DNA of 64,000 bases from Aegilops tauschii subsp. strangulata. Taxonomy: Eukaryota; Streptophyta; Magnoliopsida; Poales; Poaceae. The notes under the pieces were generated by a model. The model searched no databases, had not been told where the DNA came from, and was given only the letters and a program-made list of their open reading frames with translations. The position numbers and the translations under genes are program-made. Positions 24,520-35,226 of the stretch are shown here, piece by piece. Location: assembly GCF_002575655.3 (NCBI RefSeq), contig NC_053037.3, forward strand, positions 320,257,294 through 320,321,293. Reading direction: 5' to 3'. Positions within the stretch are counted from its first letter, which is position 1, and each line of letters starts with the position of its first letter.

Positions 24520-25246
24520 TGTTACACCGCTGCATAGAGGGGGAGAAAGTTGGTGTGGACGGTAGCAAGATTGTTGATGTAGATCGCCGTCACGATCCTA
24601 GCCCCGGTGGCACTCCGGCGCCACTGGGAGAGAGGGGGAGAGAGCCCCCCTCCTTCTTCTTCTTCCTTGGCCTCCACCCTAGATGGGAGGAGAGTTCCCC
24701 CTTTGGTCCATGGCCTCCATGGTGGCGGAGGGGCGGGAGCCCCTCCGAGATTGGAACTCCCACTCTATTTTCTTCTGTTTCGCGTTCCCCAGATCTGGCC
24801 GAAAACCATTTCTTATATTCCGGGAGATCCGTAACTCCGATTGCGCTGAGATTTTAACACGATTTTTTCCGGATATAAGCTTCCTTGCGCCCAAAGTAGA
24901 GCCCCAAACGACGTTGGAGGAGGGCACAACCCACCACCACGCGCCAGGGGCCTCTTTTGCACCCTGGTGTCTTGTGGGCTGTCTGGGCCTCCGTTTGTGG
25001 TGATTCCAACTCCCAAAAATCACATATATTCCAAAATAATTCTGTGTAAAATTTTATTGCATTTGGACTTCGTTTGATATGGATTTTCTGCAATACAAAA
25101 AACATGCAAAAAACAGGAACTGGCACTGGGCACTGGATCAATAGGTTAGTCCAATAAATCATATAAAAAGTTGCCAAAAGTATGTAAAAGTTGTATAATA
25201 TTGGCATTAAACAATAAAAAATTATAAATACGATGGAGACGTATCA
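24520..25246 (-). repeat. Athila-lineage LTR fragment (727 bp)
   Basis: Ends GGAGACGTATCA and shares with the LTRs at 25902 and 32594 the stretch from GTTTGATAT through CAATAGGTTAGTCC. It is a related but different family. It is about half the length of those LTRs and has no matching target duplication (GCCGA on the left, CCCCC on the right), so it is a truncated relic. Confidence 0.55.
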
Positions 25247-25259
25247 CCCCCCCCCCCCC
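25247..25259. repeat. Run of 13 C at an element junction
   Basis: Homopolymer between the LTR fragment and gag of X copy 3. It marks a rearrangement or an assembly-sensitive point. Confidence 0.8.
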
Positions 25260-25901
25260 GTGCGATGTGATGAGCGCACCGCCACCCCGTCGCTTACTCC
25301 GGTCGGTTCATCGTCCCATGCTCGTCGCGGCCCGGCGGATGCGCAGGCTGCGCTACTCATGGCGCGCGAGCTCCTGCGCTACTGCCCCATCGACGACCTC
25401 TATGAAGACTGGTTAGACCGCATCGCCGAGCTCGTCAGCGCCGCAGGGGGCTCTCCTGCACCGTCTCTCTCGCTACCTCGCCCGCCGCCCGCTGCGGGTG
25501 ACGTAGCCCACGGAGCACCTCCTCCACCTCCCCGTCAAGACGTCGCCCTTGAGCCGAGGCGCAGGGCGCCGACGCATGAAGAAGAAAGCTGTCAGGTGGT
25601 CCAGCGGCGGCGCGTGCGCTTCCAGCTCCGCCACGTCAAGACCGCGCACCGCCGGTGGTGGTGGCACGCGAGCTCCAAGATCAAGCTCCACCTCCACGAC
25701 GGGCGCCCGTGACCACAGCGAGTTGCCGCGCCTTCACTCCCGAGCTACGCAGCGTCGTCTAGCCGGGGAAGTTCAAGCCCGACCTGCCTCCATGCTACCA
25801 CGGCACCCCGACCCTGCTGAGTTCCTGCAACTGTACGAGCTTAGCATCGAGGCGGCCAATGGCGACGAGAAGGTTATGGCGAACTGGTTCCCCATGGCCC
25901 T
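25260..25901 (+). pseudogene. Gag of X copy 3, 5' segment
   Basis: Starts inside gag, equivalent to residue 70 or so of copy 4 (Arg-Thr-Ala-Thr-Pro-Ser-Leu-Thr). It keeps the intact block Asp-Asp-Leu-Tyr-Glu-Asp-Trp that is stopped in copy 1. Frameshifts occur near 25560 and 25710, after which the gag domain begins (Asp-Pro-Ala-Glu-Phe-Leu-Gln-Leu-Tyr-Glu-Leu-Ser). The segment ends at Pro-Met-Ala within the GCCCT target site of the Athila-lineage element. Confidence 0.75.
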
Positions 25902-27483
25902 TGCTACCTCTTGAGCACTGCGTTGGTTTTCCCTTGAAGAGGATAGGGTGATGCAGCAAAGTAGCGTAAGTATTTCCCTCAGTTTTTGAGAACCAAGGTA
26001 TCAATCCAGTAGGAGGCCACGCATGAGTCCCTCGCACCTACACAAACAAATAAATCCTCGCAACCAACGCGATAAGGGGTTGTCAATCCCTACACAGTCA
26101 CTTACGAGAGTGAAATCTGATAGATATGATAGGATAATATTTTTGGTATTTTTATGATAAAGATGCAAAGTAAAGTAAACAAAATAAAGACGGCGTCAGA
26201 AATAGCTTGTTGTCGGGAGATTAATATGATGGAAAATAGACCCGGGGGCCATAGGTTTCACTAGTGGCTTCTCTCAAGAGCATACGTATTTACGGTGGGT
26301 GAACAAATTATTGTTGAGCAATTGACAGAATTGAGCATAGTTATGAGAATATCTAGGTATGATCATGTATATAGGCATCACGTCCGAGACAAGTAGACCG
26401 AGTCCTACCTGCATGTACTACTATTACTCCACACATCGACCGCTATCCAGCATGCATCTAGAGTATTAAGTTCATAAGAACAGAGTAACGCTTTAAGCAA
26501 GATGACATGATATAGAGGGATAAACTCATGCAATATGATATAAACCCCATCTTGTTATCCTCGATGGCAACAATACAATATTGCTGCCCCTACTGTCACT
26601 GGGGAAGGACACCGCAAGATTGAACCCAAAGCTAAGCACTTCTCCTATTGCAAGAAAGATCAATCTAGTAGGCCAAACCAAACTGATAATTCGAAGAGAC
26701 TTGCAAAGATAACCAATCATACATAAAAGAATTCAGAGAAGATTCAAATATTGTTCATAGATAAACTTGATCATAAACCCACAATTCATCGGTCTCAACA
26801 AACACACAGCAAAAGAGGATTACATCGAATAGATCTCCACGAGAGAGGGGGAGAACATTGTATTGAGATCCAAAAAGAGAGAAGAAGCCATCTAGCTAAT
26901 AACTATGGACCCAAAGGTCTGAGGTAAACTACTCACACATCATCGGAGAGGCTATGGTGTTGATGTAGAAGCCCTCCATGATCGATGCCCCCTCCGGCGG
27001 AGCTCCGGAACAGGCCCCAAGATGGGATCTCACGGGTACAGAAGGTTGCGGCGGTGGAATTAGGTTTTTGGCTCCGTATCTGGTAGTTTGGGGGTACGTA
27101 GGTATATATAGGAGGAAGAAGTACGTCGGTGGAGCAACGTGGGGCCCACGAGGGTGGAGGACGCGCCTGGGGGGGGGGGTAGGCGCGCCCCCTACCTCGT
27201 GGCTTCCTGGTTGATGTCTTGACGTAGGGTCCAAGTCCTCTGGATCACGTTCGTTCCGAAAATCACGTTCCCGAAGGTTTCATTCCGTTTGGACTCCGTT
27301 TGATATATTTTTTCTGCGAAACCCTGAAATAGGCAAAAAACAGCAATTCTGGGCTGGGCCTACGGTCAATAGGTTAGTCCCAAAAATAATATAAAAGTGT
27401 ATAATAAAGCCCAATAATGTCCAAAACAGAAGATAATATAGCATGGAGCAATCAAAAATTATAGATACGTTGGAGACGTATCA
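25902..27483 (-). repeat. 3' LTR of the Athila-lineage element (1582 bp)
   Basis: Pairs with 32594-34177. On the minus strand it runs TGATACGTCTCC to GAGGTAGCA. A TATATATA box on the minus strand is near 27103-27110. Confidence 0.88.
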
Positions 27484-30291
27484 AGCATCCCCAAGCTTAA
27501 TTCCTGCTCGTCCTCGAGTAGGTAAATGATAAAAACAGAATTTTTGATGTGGAATGCTACTTGGCATAATTTCAATGTAATTCTTCTTAATTGTGGTATG
27601 AATATTCGATCCGAAAGATTCAAGATAAAAGTTCAATATTGACATAAAAATAATAATACTTCAAGCATACTAACTAAGCAATTATGTCTTCTCAAAATAA
27701 CATGGCCAAATTAAGTTCATCCCTACCAAATCATATAGTTTAGTCATGCTCCATTTTCGTCACACAATAATGCTCTCATCATGCACAACCCCGATGACAA
27801 GCCAAGCAATTGTTTCATAATTTAGTAATTAAACTTTTTCAACCTTCACGCAATACATGAGCGTGAGCCATGGATATAGCACTATGGGTGGAATAGAATA
27901 TAATGATGGGGGTTATGTGGAGAAGACAAAAAGGAGAAAGTCTCACATCAACGAGGCTAATCAATGAGCTGTGGAGATGCCCATCGATTGATGTTAATGC
28001 AAGGAGTATGAATTGCCATGCAACAGATGCACTAGAGCTATAAATATATGAAAGCTCAACAAAAGAAACTAAGTGGGTGTGCATCCAACTTGCTTGCTCA
28101 CGAAGACCTAGGGAACTTGAGGAGGCCCATTGTTAGAATATACAAGCCAAGTTCTATAATGAAAAATTCCCACTAGTATATGAAAGTGACATAACAAGAG
28201 ACTCTCTATCATGAAGATCATGGTGCTACTTTGAAGCACAAGTGTGGTAAAAGGATAGTAGCATTGTCCCTTCTCTGTTTTTCTCTCTCTTTTTTTGGGC
28301 CTTCCTTTTTTTATGGCCTTTTTCTTTTTTTATTCCTCACTTGGGACAATGCTCTAGAAAATGATGATCATCACACTTCTATTTATTTACAACTCAATGA
28401 TTACAACTCGATACTAGAACAAAGTATGACTCTATATGAATGCCTCCGGTGGTGTACCGGGATATGCAATGAACCAAGAGTGACATGTATGAAAGAATTA
28501 TGAATGGTGGCTTTGCCACAAATACTATGTCAACTACATGATCATGCAAAGCAATATGACAATGATGAACGTGTCATGACAAACAGAACGGTGGAAAGTT
28601 GCATGGTAATATATCTCGGAATGGATATGGAAATGCCATAATAGGTAGGTATGGTGGCTGTTTTGAGGAAGATATACGGAGGTTTATGTGTGAAAGAGCG
28701 TATCATATCACGGGGTTTGGATGCACCGGCGAAGTTTGCACCAACTCTCAATGTGAGAAAGGGCAATGCACGGTACCGAAGAGGCTAGCAATGATGGAAA
28801 AGTGAGAGAGCGTGTAATCCATGGACTCAACATTAGTCATAAAGAACTCATATAATTATTGCAAAAATCTAGAAGTCATCAAAAACCAAGCATTACGTGC
28901 ATGCTCCTAGGGGGATAGATTGGTAGGAAAAGACCATCGCTCGTCCCCGACCGCCACTCATAAGGAGGACACTCAAAGAACACCTCATGTTTCAAATTTG
29001 TTACATAACGTTTACCATACGTGCATGCTACGGGACTTGCAAACTTCAACACAAGTATTTCTCAAATTCACAACTACTCAACTAGCACAACTTTGATATC
29101 ACTACCTCCATGTCTCAAAACAATCATCAAGCATCAAACTTCTCTTAGTATTCAACACACTCATAAGAAAGTTTTTACTAATCTTGAATACCTAGCATAT
29201 TAGGATTATTTAAGAAAATTACCATGCTATTTAAGACTCTCAAAATAATCTAAGTGAAGCATGAGAGATCAATAGTTTCTATAAAACAAATCCACCACCG
29301 TGATCTAAAAGATATAAGTGAAGTACTAGAGCAAAAACTATATAACTCAAAAGATATAAGTGAAGCACATAGAGTATTCTAATAATTTCTGAATCATGTG
29401 TGTATCTCTCAAAAGGTGTGTACAGCAAGGATGATTGTGGTAAACTAACAAAAAAGACTCAAATCATACAAGACGCTCCAAGCAAAACACATATCATGTG
29501 GTGAATAAAAATATAGCTCCAAGTAAAGTTACCGATGGAAGTAGACGAAAGAGGGGATGCCTTCCGGGGCATCCCCAAGCTTTGGCTTTTGGGTGTCCTT
29601 AGATTATCTTTGGGGTGCCATGGGCATCCCCAAGCTTAGGCTCTTTCCACTCCTATCCATCAAATCTTTTACCCAAAACTTGAAAACTTCACAACACAAA
29701 ACTCAGCAGAAAATCTCGTGAGCTCCGTTAGCGAAAGAAAACAAATGACCACTTCAAGGTACTGTAATGAACTCATTCTTTATTTATATTGGTGTTAAAC
29801 CTAGTGTATTCCAACTTCTCTATGGTTTATAAACTATTTTACTAGCCATTGATTCATCAAAATAAGCAAACAACACACGAAAAATAGAATCTGTCAAAAA
29901 TAGAACAGTCTGTAGTAATCTGTAACTAACGCAAACTTCTGGAACTGCAAAAATTCAACCAAAATAGGACGACCTAGATAATTTTTTTATGATCAGCAGC
30001 AATTGGAATCAATATTTTATCACGTTCTGGTGATTTTTAACAATTATTTTCGTGAACAGAAAGTTTCTGGAATTTTCTGCAAGATCAAATAACTATCATC
30101 CAAGAAGATACTATAGGTTTAACTTGGCACAAACACTAATTAAAACATAAAAACACATCTAACCAGAGGCTAGAGCCAAGATTTATTCCTAAACAGAAGC
30201 AAAAATCAAAAAACTAAAAATAAAATTGGGTTTCCTCCCAACAAGCGCTATCGTTTAACGCCCCTAGCTAGGCATAAAGGCAAGGATAGAT
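27484..30291 (-). other. Non-coding interior of the Athila-lineage element
   Basis: A/T-rich with only short chance frames and no pol motif. On the minus strand the polypurine-like AAGCTTGGGGATGC abuts the 3' LTR (27484-27498) and recurs near 29568-29581 and 29623-29636. The recurrent text suggests repeated or decoy polypurine tracts. Confidence 0.7.
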
Positions 30292-31098
30292 CTAGGTGTT
30301 GCCATCTTTGGTAGGCAATCCATAAGTGGCTCTCATAATAGATTCATATGGTAATTTTACTTTCTTTCTAGGGAAGTGTTCCGTGCCTTTATTTAATGGA
30401 AATTGGAATCTAATATTCCCTTCCTTCATATCAATAATTGCACCAATCGTTCTAAGGAAAGGTCTACCAAGAATAATAGGACATGAAGGATTGCAATCTA
30501 TGTCAAGAACAATAAAATCTACGGGCACATAGTTCCTATTTCCAACAATAAGAACATCATTAATTCTTCCCATAGGTTTCTTAATGGTGGAATCCGCAAG
30601 GTGCAAGTTTAAAGAGCAATCATCAAAATCACGGAAACCTAACAAATCGCACAAAGTCTTTGGAATCGTGGAAACACTAGCACCCAAATCACACAAAGCA
30701 TAGAATTCATGATCTTTAATTTTAATTTTAATAGTAGGTTCCCACTCATCATAAAGTTTTCTAGGGATAGAAACTTCCAACTCAAGTTTTTCTTCATAAG
30801 ATTGCATCAAAGCATCAACGATATGTTTGGTAAAGGCTTTATTTTGACTATAAGCATGAGGAGAATTTAGCACGGATTGCAACAAGGAAATACAATCTAT
30901 CAAAGATCAATTATCATAATTGAACTCCTTGAAATCCAAAATAGTGGGCTCATTAATATCTAAAGTTTTGATCTCTTCAATCCCACTTTTATCAATTTTA
31001 GCATCAAGATCTAAAAACTCCGAATTTCTAGAACGCCTTCTAGGTAAAGGTGGATCATATTCAGTCCCATAATTATCAAGATTCATATTGCAAAACAA
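30292..31098 (-). pseudogene. Aspartic protease region of the Athila-lineage element
   Basis: The frame from 31098 holds an acidic linker, a TGA at 30907-30909, and then 204 codons. The latter include the retropepsin fold with the active site Ala-Leu-Cys-Asp-Leu-Gly-Ala-Ser-Val, where Asp-Leu-Gly replaces the usual Asp-Thr/Ser-Gly, as is common in plant Athila elements. Further on it has IILGRPFLRTIGAIID, the second conserved protease block. The frame differs from that of gag by one base at 31083-31098, so a frameshift (programmed or decay) separates the two. The protease would process Gag in the particle. The catalytic Asp and the Gly-Arg-Pro-Phe-Leu motif are intact; only the TGA makes it a broken copy. 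Confidence 0.8.
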
Positions 31099-32372
31099 AG
31101 ATTTAATAGGGACACATCAATAACTTTTAGATCTTCATCTTTATTTTCATAGAGATTTGAAGAACATGCTTTCACAAAGCAATCTTTCTTAGCACGCATC
31201 CTAGCGGTTCTTTCCTTGCACTCATCAATGGAAATTCTCATGGCTTTGAGAGACTCATTGATATCATGCTTAGGTGGAATAGATCTAAGTTTCAAAGAAT
31301 CAACATCAAGAGAAATTCTATTAACGTTCCTAGCCAATTCATCAACTTTAAGCAATTTCTCTTCAAGCAAAGCATTGAAATTCTTTTGCGAATTCATAAA
31401 TTCTTTAACACTAGTCTCAAATTCAGAAGGCATCTTATTAAAATTTCCATAAGAATTGTTGTAGGAATTACCATAATTATTAGAGGAATTACTAGGATAA
31501 GGCCTAGGATTAAAATTTCCTCTATACACGTTGTTACCAAAATTATTCCTACCAACAAAATTCACATCCAAAGATTCATTATTATTCTTAATCAAAGTAG
31601 ACAAAGGCATATCATTAGGATCAGAAGAAACACTCTTAGTAGCAAATAATTTTATAAGTTCATCCATCTTTCCACTCAAAACATTAATTTCTTCTATCGC
31701 ATGCACTTTTTTATTAGTAAATCTTTCAGTGTGCCATTGAGAATAATTAACCATAATATTATCTAGGAGTTTAGTAGCTTCTCCCAAAGTGATTTCCATA
31801 AAAGTGCCTCCCGCGGCCGAATCTAAAAGATTTCTAGAAGCAAAATTCAATCCGGCATAAAAAATTTGTATGATCATCCATAAATTCAAACCATGCGTAG
31901 GGCAATTACGTATCATTAATTTCATCCTATCCCAAGCTTGTGCAACATGTTCATGATCAAGTTGCTTAAAATTCATAATATCATTTCTAAGAGAGATAAT
32001 CTTAGTGGGAGGAAAATACTTAGAGTTAAAAGCGTCTTTGCACTTATTCCAAGAATCAATACTATTTTTAGGCAAAGATGAAAACCAAGCTTTAGCACGA
32101 TCTCTAAGCGAAAAAGGAAATAGCTTCAATTTAACAATATCATTGTCAACATCTTTCTTATTTTGCATATCACACAAATCAACGAAGCTATTTAGATGGG
32201 TAGCGGCGTCTTCACTAGGAAGGCCGGCGAATTGATCTTTCATGACAAGATTCAACAAAGTAGTATTGATTTCACAAGATTCAGTATCGGTAAGAGGAGC
32301 AATCGGAGTGCTAAGGAAATCATTGTTGTTGGTATTGGTAAAGTCACATAATTTGGTATTATCTTGAGCCAT
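31083..32372 (-). CDS. gag: Gag of the Athila-lineage element
   Basis: An open frame of 429 residues from the ATG at 32372 (Met-Ala-Gln-Asp-Asn). The frame is open further upstream into the LTR, but that part is Phe/Leu-rich leader and an unlikely coding region. The retrotransposon gag domain lies at about residues 50-180, with the typical blocks Ala-Thr-His-Leu-Asn-Ser-Phe, Leu-Phe-Pro-Phe-Ser-Leu-Arg-Asp and Ala-Lys-Ala-Trp-Phe-Ser-Ser-Leu-Pro. An Asn/Gly/Tyr-rich segment follows at about residues 270-300, and the C-terminal part is helical. No CCHC knuckle is seen, which is usual in this lineage. Being uninterrupted, it is the best preserved retroelement protein in the window and could supply particles for related copies. 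Whether it is expressed cannot be told. Confidence 0.8.
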   Translation of the reverse strand: MAQDNTKLCDFTNTNNNDFLSTPIAPLTDTESCEINTTLLNLVMKDQFAGLPSEDAATHLNSFVDLCDMQNKKDVDNDIVKLKLFPFSLRDRAKAWFSSLPKNSIDSWNKCKDAFNSKYFPPTKIISLRNDIMNFKQLDHEHVAQAWDRMKLMIRNCPTHGLNLWMIIQIFYAGLNFASRNLLDSAAGGTFMEITLGEATKLLDNIMVNYSQWHTERFTNKKVHAIEEINVLSGKMDELIKLFATKSVSSDPNDMPLSTLIKNNNESLDVNFVGRNNFGNNVYRGNFNPRPYPSNSSNNYGNSYNNSYGNFNKMPSEFETSVKEFMNSQKNFNALLEEKLLKVDELARNVNRISLDVDSLKLRSIPPKHDINESLKAMRISIDECKERTARMRAKKDCFVKACSSNLYENKDEDLKVIDVSLLNLCFAI

Positions 32373-32565
32373 CGTGACAAGCAAGCAATCCAACACACGA
32401 GCAAACAAGAAGCAAGCGGAAAAAGAGGCGAACGGAAAAGATAGGGCGAATAAAACGGCAAGGGTGAAGTGGGGGAGAGGAAAACGAGAGGCAAATGGCA
32501 AATAATGTAATGCGGGAGATAAGGGTTTGTGATGGGTACTTGGTATGTTGACTTTTGCGTAGACT

Positions 32566-32582
32566 CCCCGGCAACGGCGAAA
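32566..32582 (-). other. Primer-binding site of the Athila-lineage element
   Basis: On the minus strand reads TTCGCCGTTGCCGGGGA a few bases inside the LTR. It matches the tRNA-Asp type site (TGGCGCCGTTGCCGGGGA) used by Athila elements, with small changes. Confidence 0.6.
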
Positions 32583-32593
32583 GAAATCCTTCT

Positions 32594-34177
32594 TGCTACC
32601 TCTTGAGCACTGCGTTGATTTTACCTTGAAGAGGAAAGGGTGATGCAGCAAAGTAGCGTAAGTATTTCCCTCAGTTTTTGAGAACCAAGGTATCAATCCA
32701 GTAGGAGGCCACGCACGAGTCCCTCGCACCTACACAAACAAATAAATCCTCGCAACCAACGCAATAAGGGGTTGTCAATCCCTACACAGTCACTTACGAG
32801 AGTGAGATCTGATAGATATGATAGGATAATATTTTTGGTATTTTTATGATAAAGATGCAAAGTAAACAAAATAAAGACGGCGTCAGAAATAGCTTGCTGT
32901 CGGGAGATTAATATGATCGAAAATAGACCCGGGGGCCATAGGTTTCACTAGTGGCTTCTCTCGAGAGCATAAGTATTTACGGTGGGTGAACAAATTACTG
33001 TTGAGCAATTGACAGAATTGAGCATAGTTATGAGAATATCTAGGTATGATCAAGTATATAGGCATCACGTCCGAGACAAGTAGACCGACTCCTGTCTGCA
33101 TCTACTACTATTACTCCACACATCGACCGCTATCCAGCATGCATCTAGAGTATTAAGTTCATAAGAACAGAGTAACGCATTAAGCAAGATGACATGATGT
33201 AGATGGATAAACTCAAGCAATATGATATAAACCCCATCTTGTTATCCTCGATGGCAACAATACAATGCGTGCCTTGCTGCCCCTACTGTCACTGGGAAAG
33301 GACACCGCAAGATTGAACCCAAAGCTAAGCACTTCTCCTATTGCAAGAAAGATCAATCTAGTAGGCCAAACCAAACTGATAATTCGAAGAGACTTGCAAA
33401 GATAACCAATCATACATAAAAGAATTCAGAGAAGATTCAAATATTGTTCATAGATAAACTTGATCATAAACCCACAATTCATCGATCTCAACAAACACAC
33501 CGCAAAAGAAGATTACATCGAATAGATCTCCACGAGAGAGGGGGAGAACATTGTATTGAGATCCAAAAAGAGAGAAGAAGCCATCTAGCTAATAACTATG
33601 GACCCGAAGGTCTGAGGTAAACTACTCACACATCATCGGAGAGGCTATGGTGTTGATGTAGAAGCCCTCCATGATCGATGCCCCCTCCGGCGGAGCTCCA
33701 GAACAGGCCCCAAGATGGGATCTCATGGGTACAGAAGGTCGCGGCGGTCGAATTAGGTTTTTGGCTCCGTATCTGGTAGTTTGGGGGTACGTAGGTATAT
33801 ATAGGAGGAAGAAGTACGTCGGTGGAGCAACATGGGGCCCACGAGGGTGGAGGGCGCGCCTGGGGGGGGGGGGTAGGCGCCCCCCTACCTCGTGGCTTCC
33901 TGGTTGATGTCTTGATGTAGGGTCCAAGTCCACTGGATCATGTTTGTTTCGAAAATCACGTTCCCGAAGGTTTCATTCCGTTTGGACTCCGTTTGATATT
34001 CTTTTTTTGCAAAACTCTGAAATAGGCAAAAAAACAGCAATTCTGGGCTGGGCCTCCGGTTAATAGGTTAGTCCCAAAAATAATATAAAAGTGTATAATA
34101 AAGCCCAATAATGTCCAAAACAGAAGATAATATAGCATGGAGCAATCAAAAATTATAGATACATTGGAGACGTATCA
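32594..34177 (-). repeat. 5' LTR of the Athila-lineage element (1584 bp)
   Basis: Pairs with 25902-27483; only a few percent of positions differ by eye, indicating a fairly recent insertion. Confidence 0.88.
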
Positions 34178-34205
34178 GCCCTCAAGGATGGCGCGCGCTC
34201 GTGGC

Positions 34206-34678
34206 TGTCGGTGTCAAAACCGGCCGATCTCGGGTAGTGGGTCCCGAACTGTGCGTCTGGGGATCGAAGGTAACAGGAGGCAGGGGACATGATGTTTACC
34301 CAGGTTCGGGCCCTCTTAATGGAGGTAATACCCTACGTCCCGCTTGATTGACTTTGATGAATATAGGGGTTACAAGAGTTGATGTACCTCGAGATCGTAA
34401 TGGCTAAACCCTAGATGTCTAGCTTGTATGATTTGTCTTGGCCTCTACGGACCAAACCCTCCGGTTTATATAGACACCGGAGGGGTCTAGGGTTGTATAG
34501 AGTCGGTTTACAGAGAAAGGAAACTATACATCCGAACGCCAAACTTGCCATCCACGCAAAGAAGAGTCCCATCCGGACACAGGGGAAGGCCTTCTATCTT
34601 GTATCTTCACGGCCCACCAGTTCGGCCCATGTCACATAGCCCGAATGCCTGAGGACCCCCTAATCCAGGACTCCCTCA
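34206..34678 (-). repeat. 3' LTR of element Y
   Basis: 473 bp, TG/CA ends, pairs with 42951-43424. A TATATAAA box on the minus strand lies near 34465-34472. Confidence 0.9.
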
Positions 34679-35226
34679 GTAGCCCTTGAACCAGGCTTCA
34701 ATGACGATATGTCCGGCGCGCAGATTGTCTTCGGCATTGCAAGGCGGGTTCCTCCTCCGAATACTCCAAAGTAGTTGAACAAGAGAACTATATCCGGCTC
34801 TGAATAACAATTACAACCCTGAACCACAGGGGCAAAATACTTAAACAAAATAAGTCATGTCTACTGACAGCTTTTTGGCGAGACGTTATGCCTGGCCTTA
34901 TTATTATTTCGAACCATTTTTTGCCTCTCGCTTCGTGTTTCGAGGCACGGCCCTTATTGACACGTCTTGTCAAAGCGGAGATCGTGTCCCCTTATTGCGG
35001 GATTCTCATCAATACGGGTTTGGGTAATACAACCGTGCCGTTTGTACGACCCCTTGGGAATAGGCGAGTTTTAAGCCTCGTGAGGGGGGCGCCTGATATT
35101 CATTGCCTTTATAAGAGGATAAGGATCCATCTTTTTACCACACGCCTTCTTGTCCCTCAGCCCATCCACCCTAGAGCTCCAGCGCCCAAGTTTCGATCTT
35201 TTTCGTCCCCACCAAACACTCCAGCC

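Larger units (their letters stand above)
25902..34177 (-). mobile_element. Athila-lineage gypsy element, Sabrina/WHAM-like (8276 bp, non-autonomous)
   Basis: Two nearly identical LTRs (25902-27483 and 32594-34177), a primer-binding site next to the right LTR, gag and protease on the minus strand, and a perfect 5-bp duplication GCCCT (25897-25901 and 34178-34182). No reverse transcriptase, RNase H or integrase is present; 27484-30291 is non-coding. It is a structurally complete but non-autonomous element needing polymerase and integrase from a relative. The LTR start TGATACGTCTCCAACGTATC is typical of the abundant Sabrina/WHAM group in Triticeae; which of the two is not decided here. Confidence 0.88.

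Noticed and set aside
24527..25023. Frames in the LTR fragment as a host gene
   Set aside because: The text shares long stretches with Athila-lineage LTR ends.
28231..29203. Short frames in the Athila-lineage interior as possible small genes
   Set aside because: A/T-rich, no domain, no promoter, different from the coding character of the neighbouring gag.
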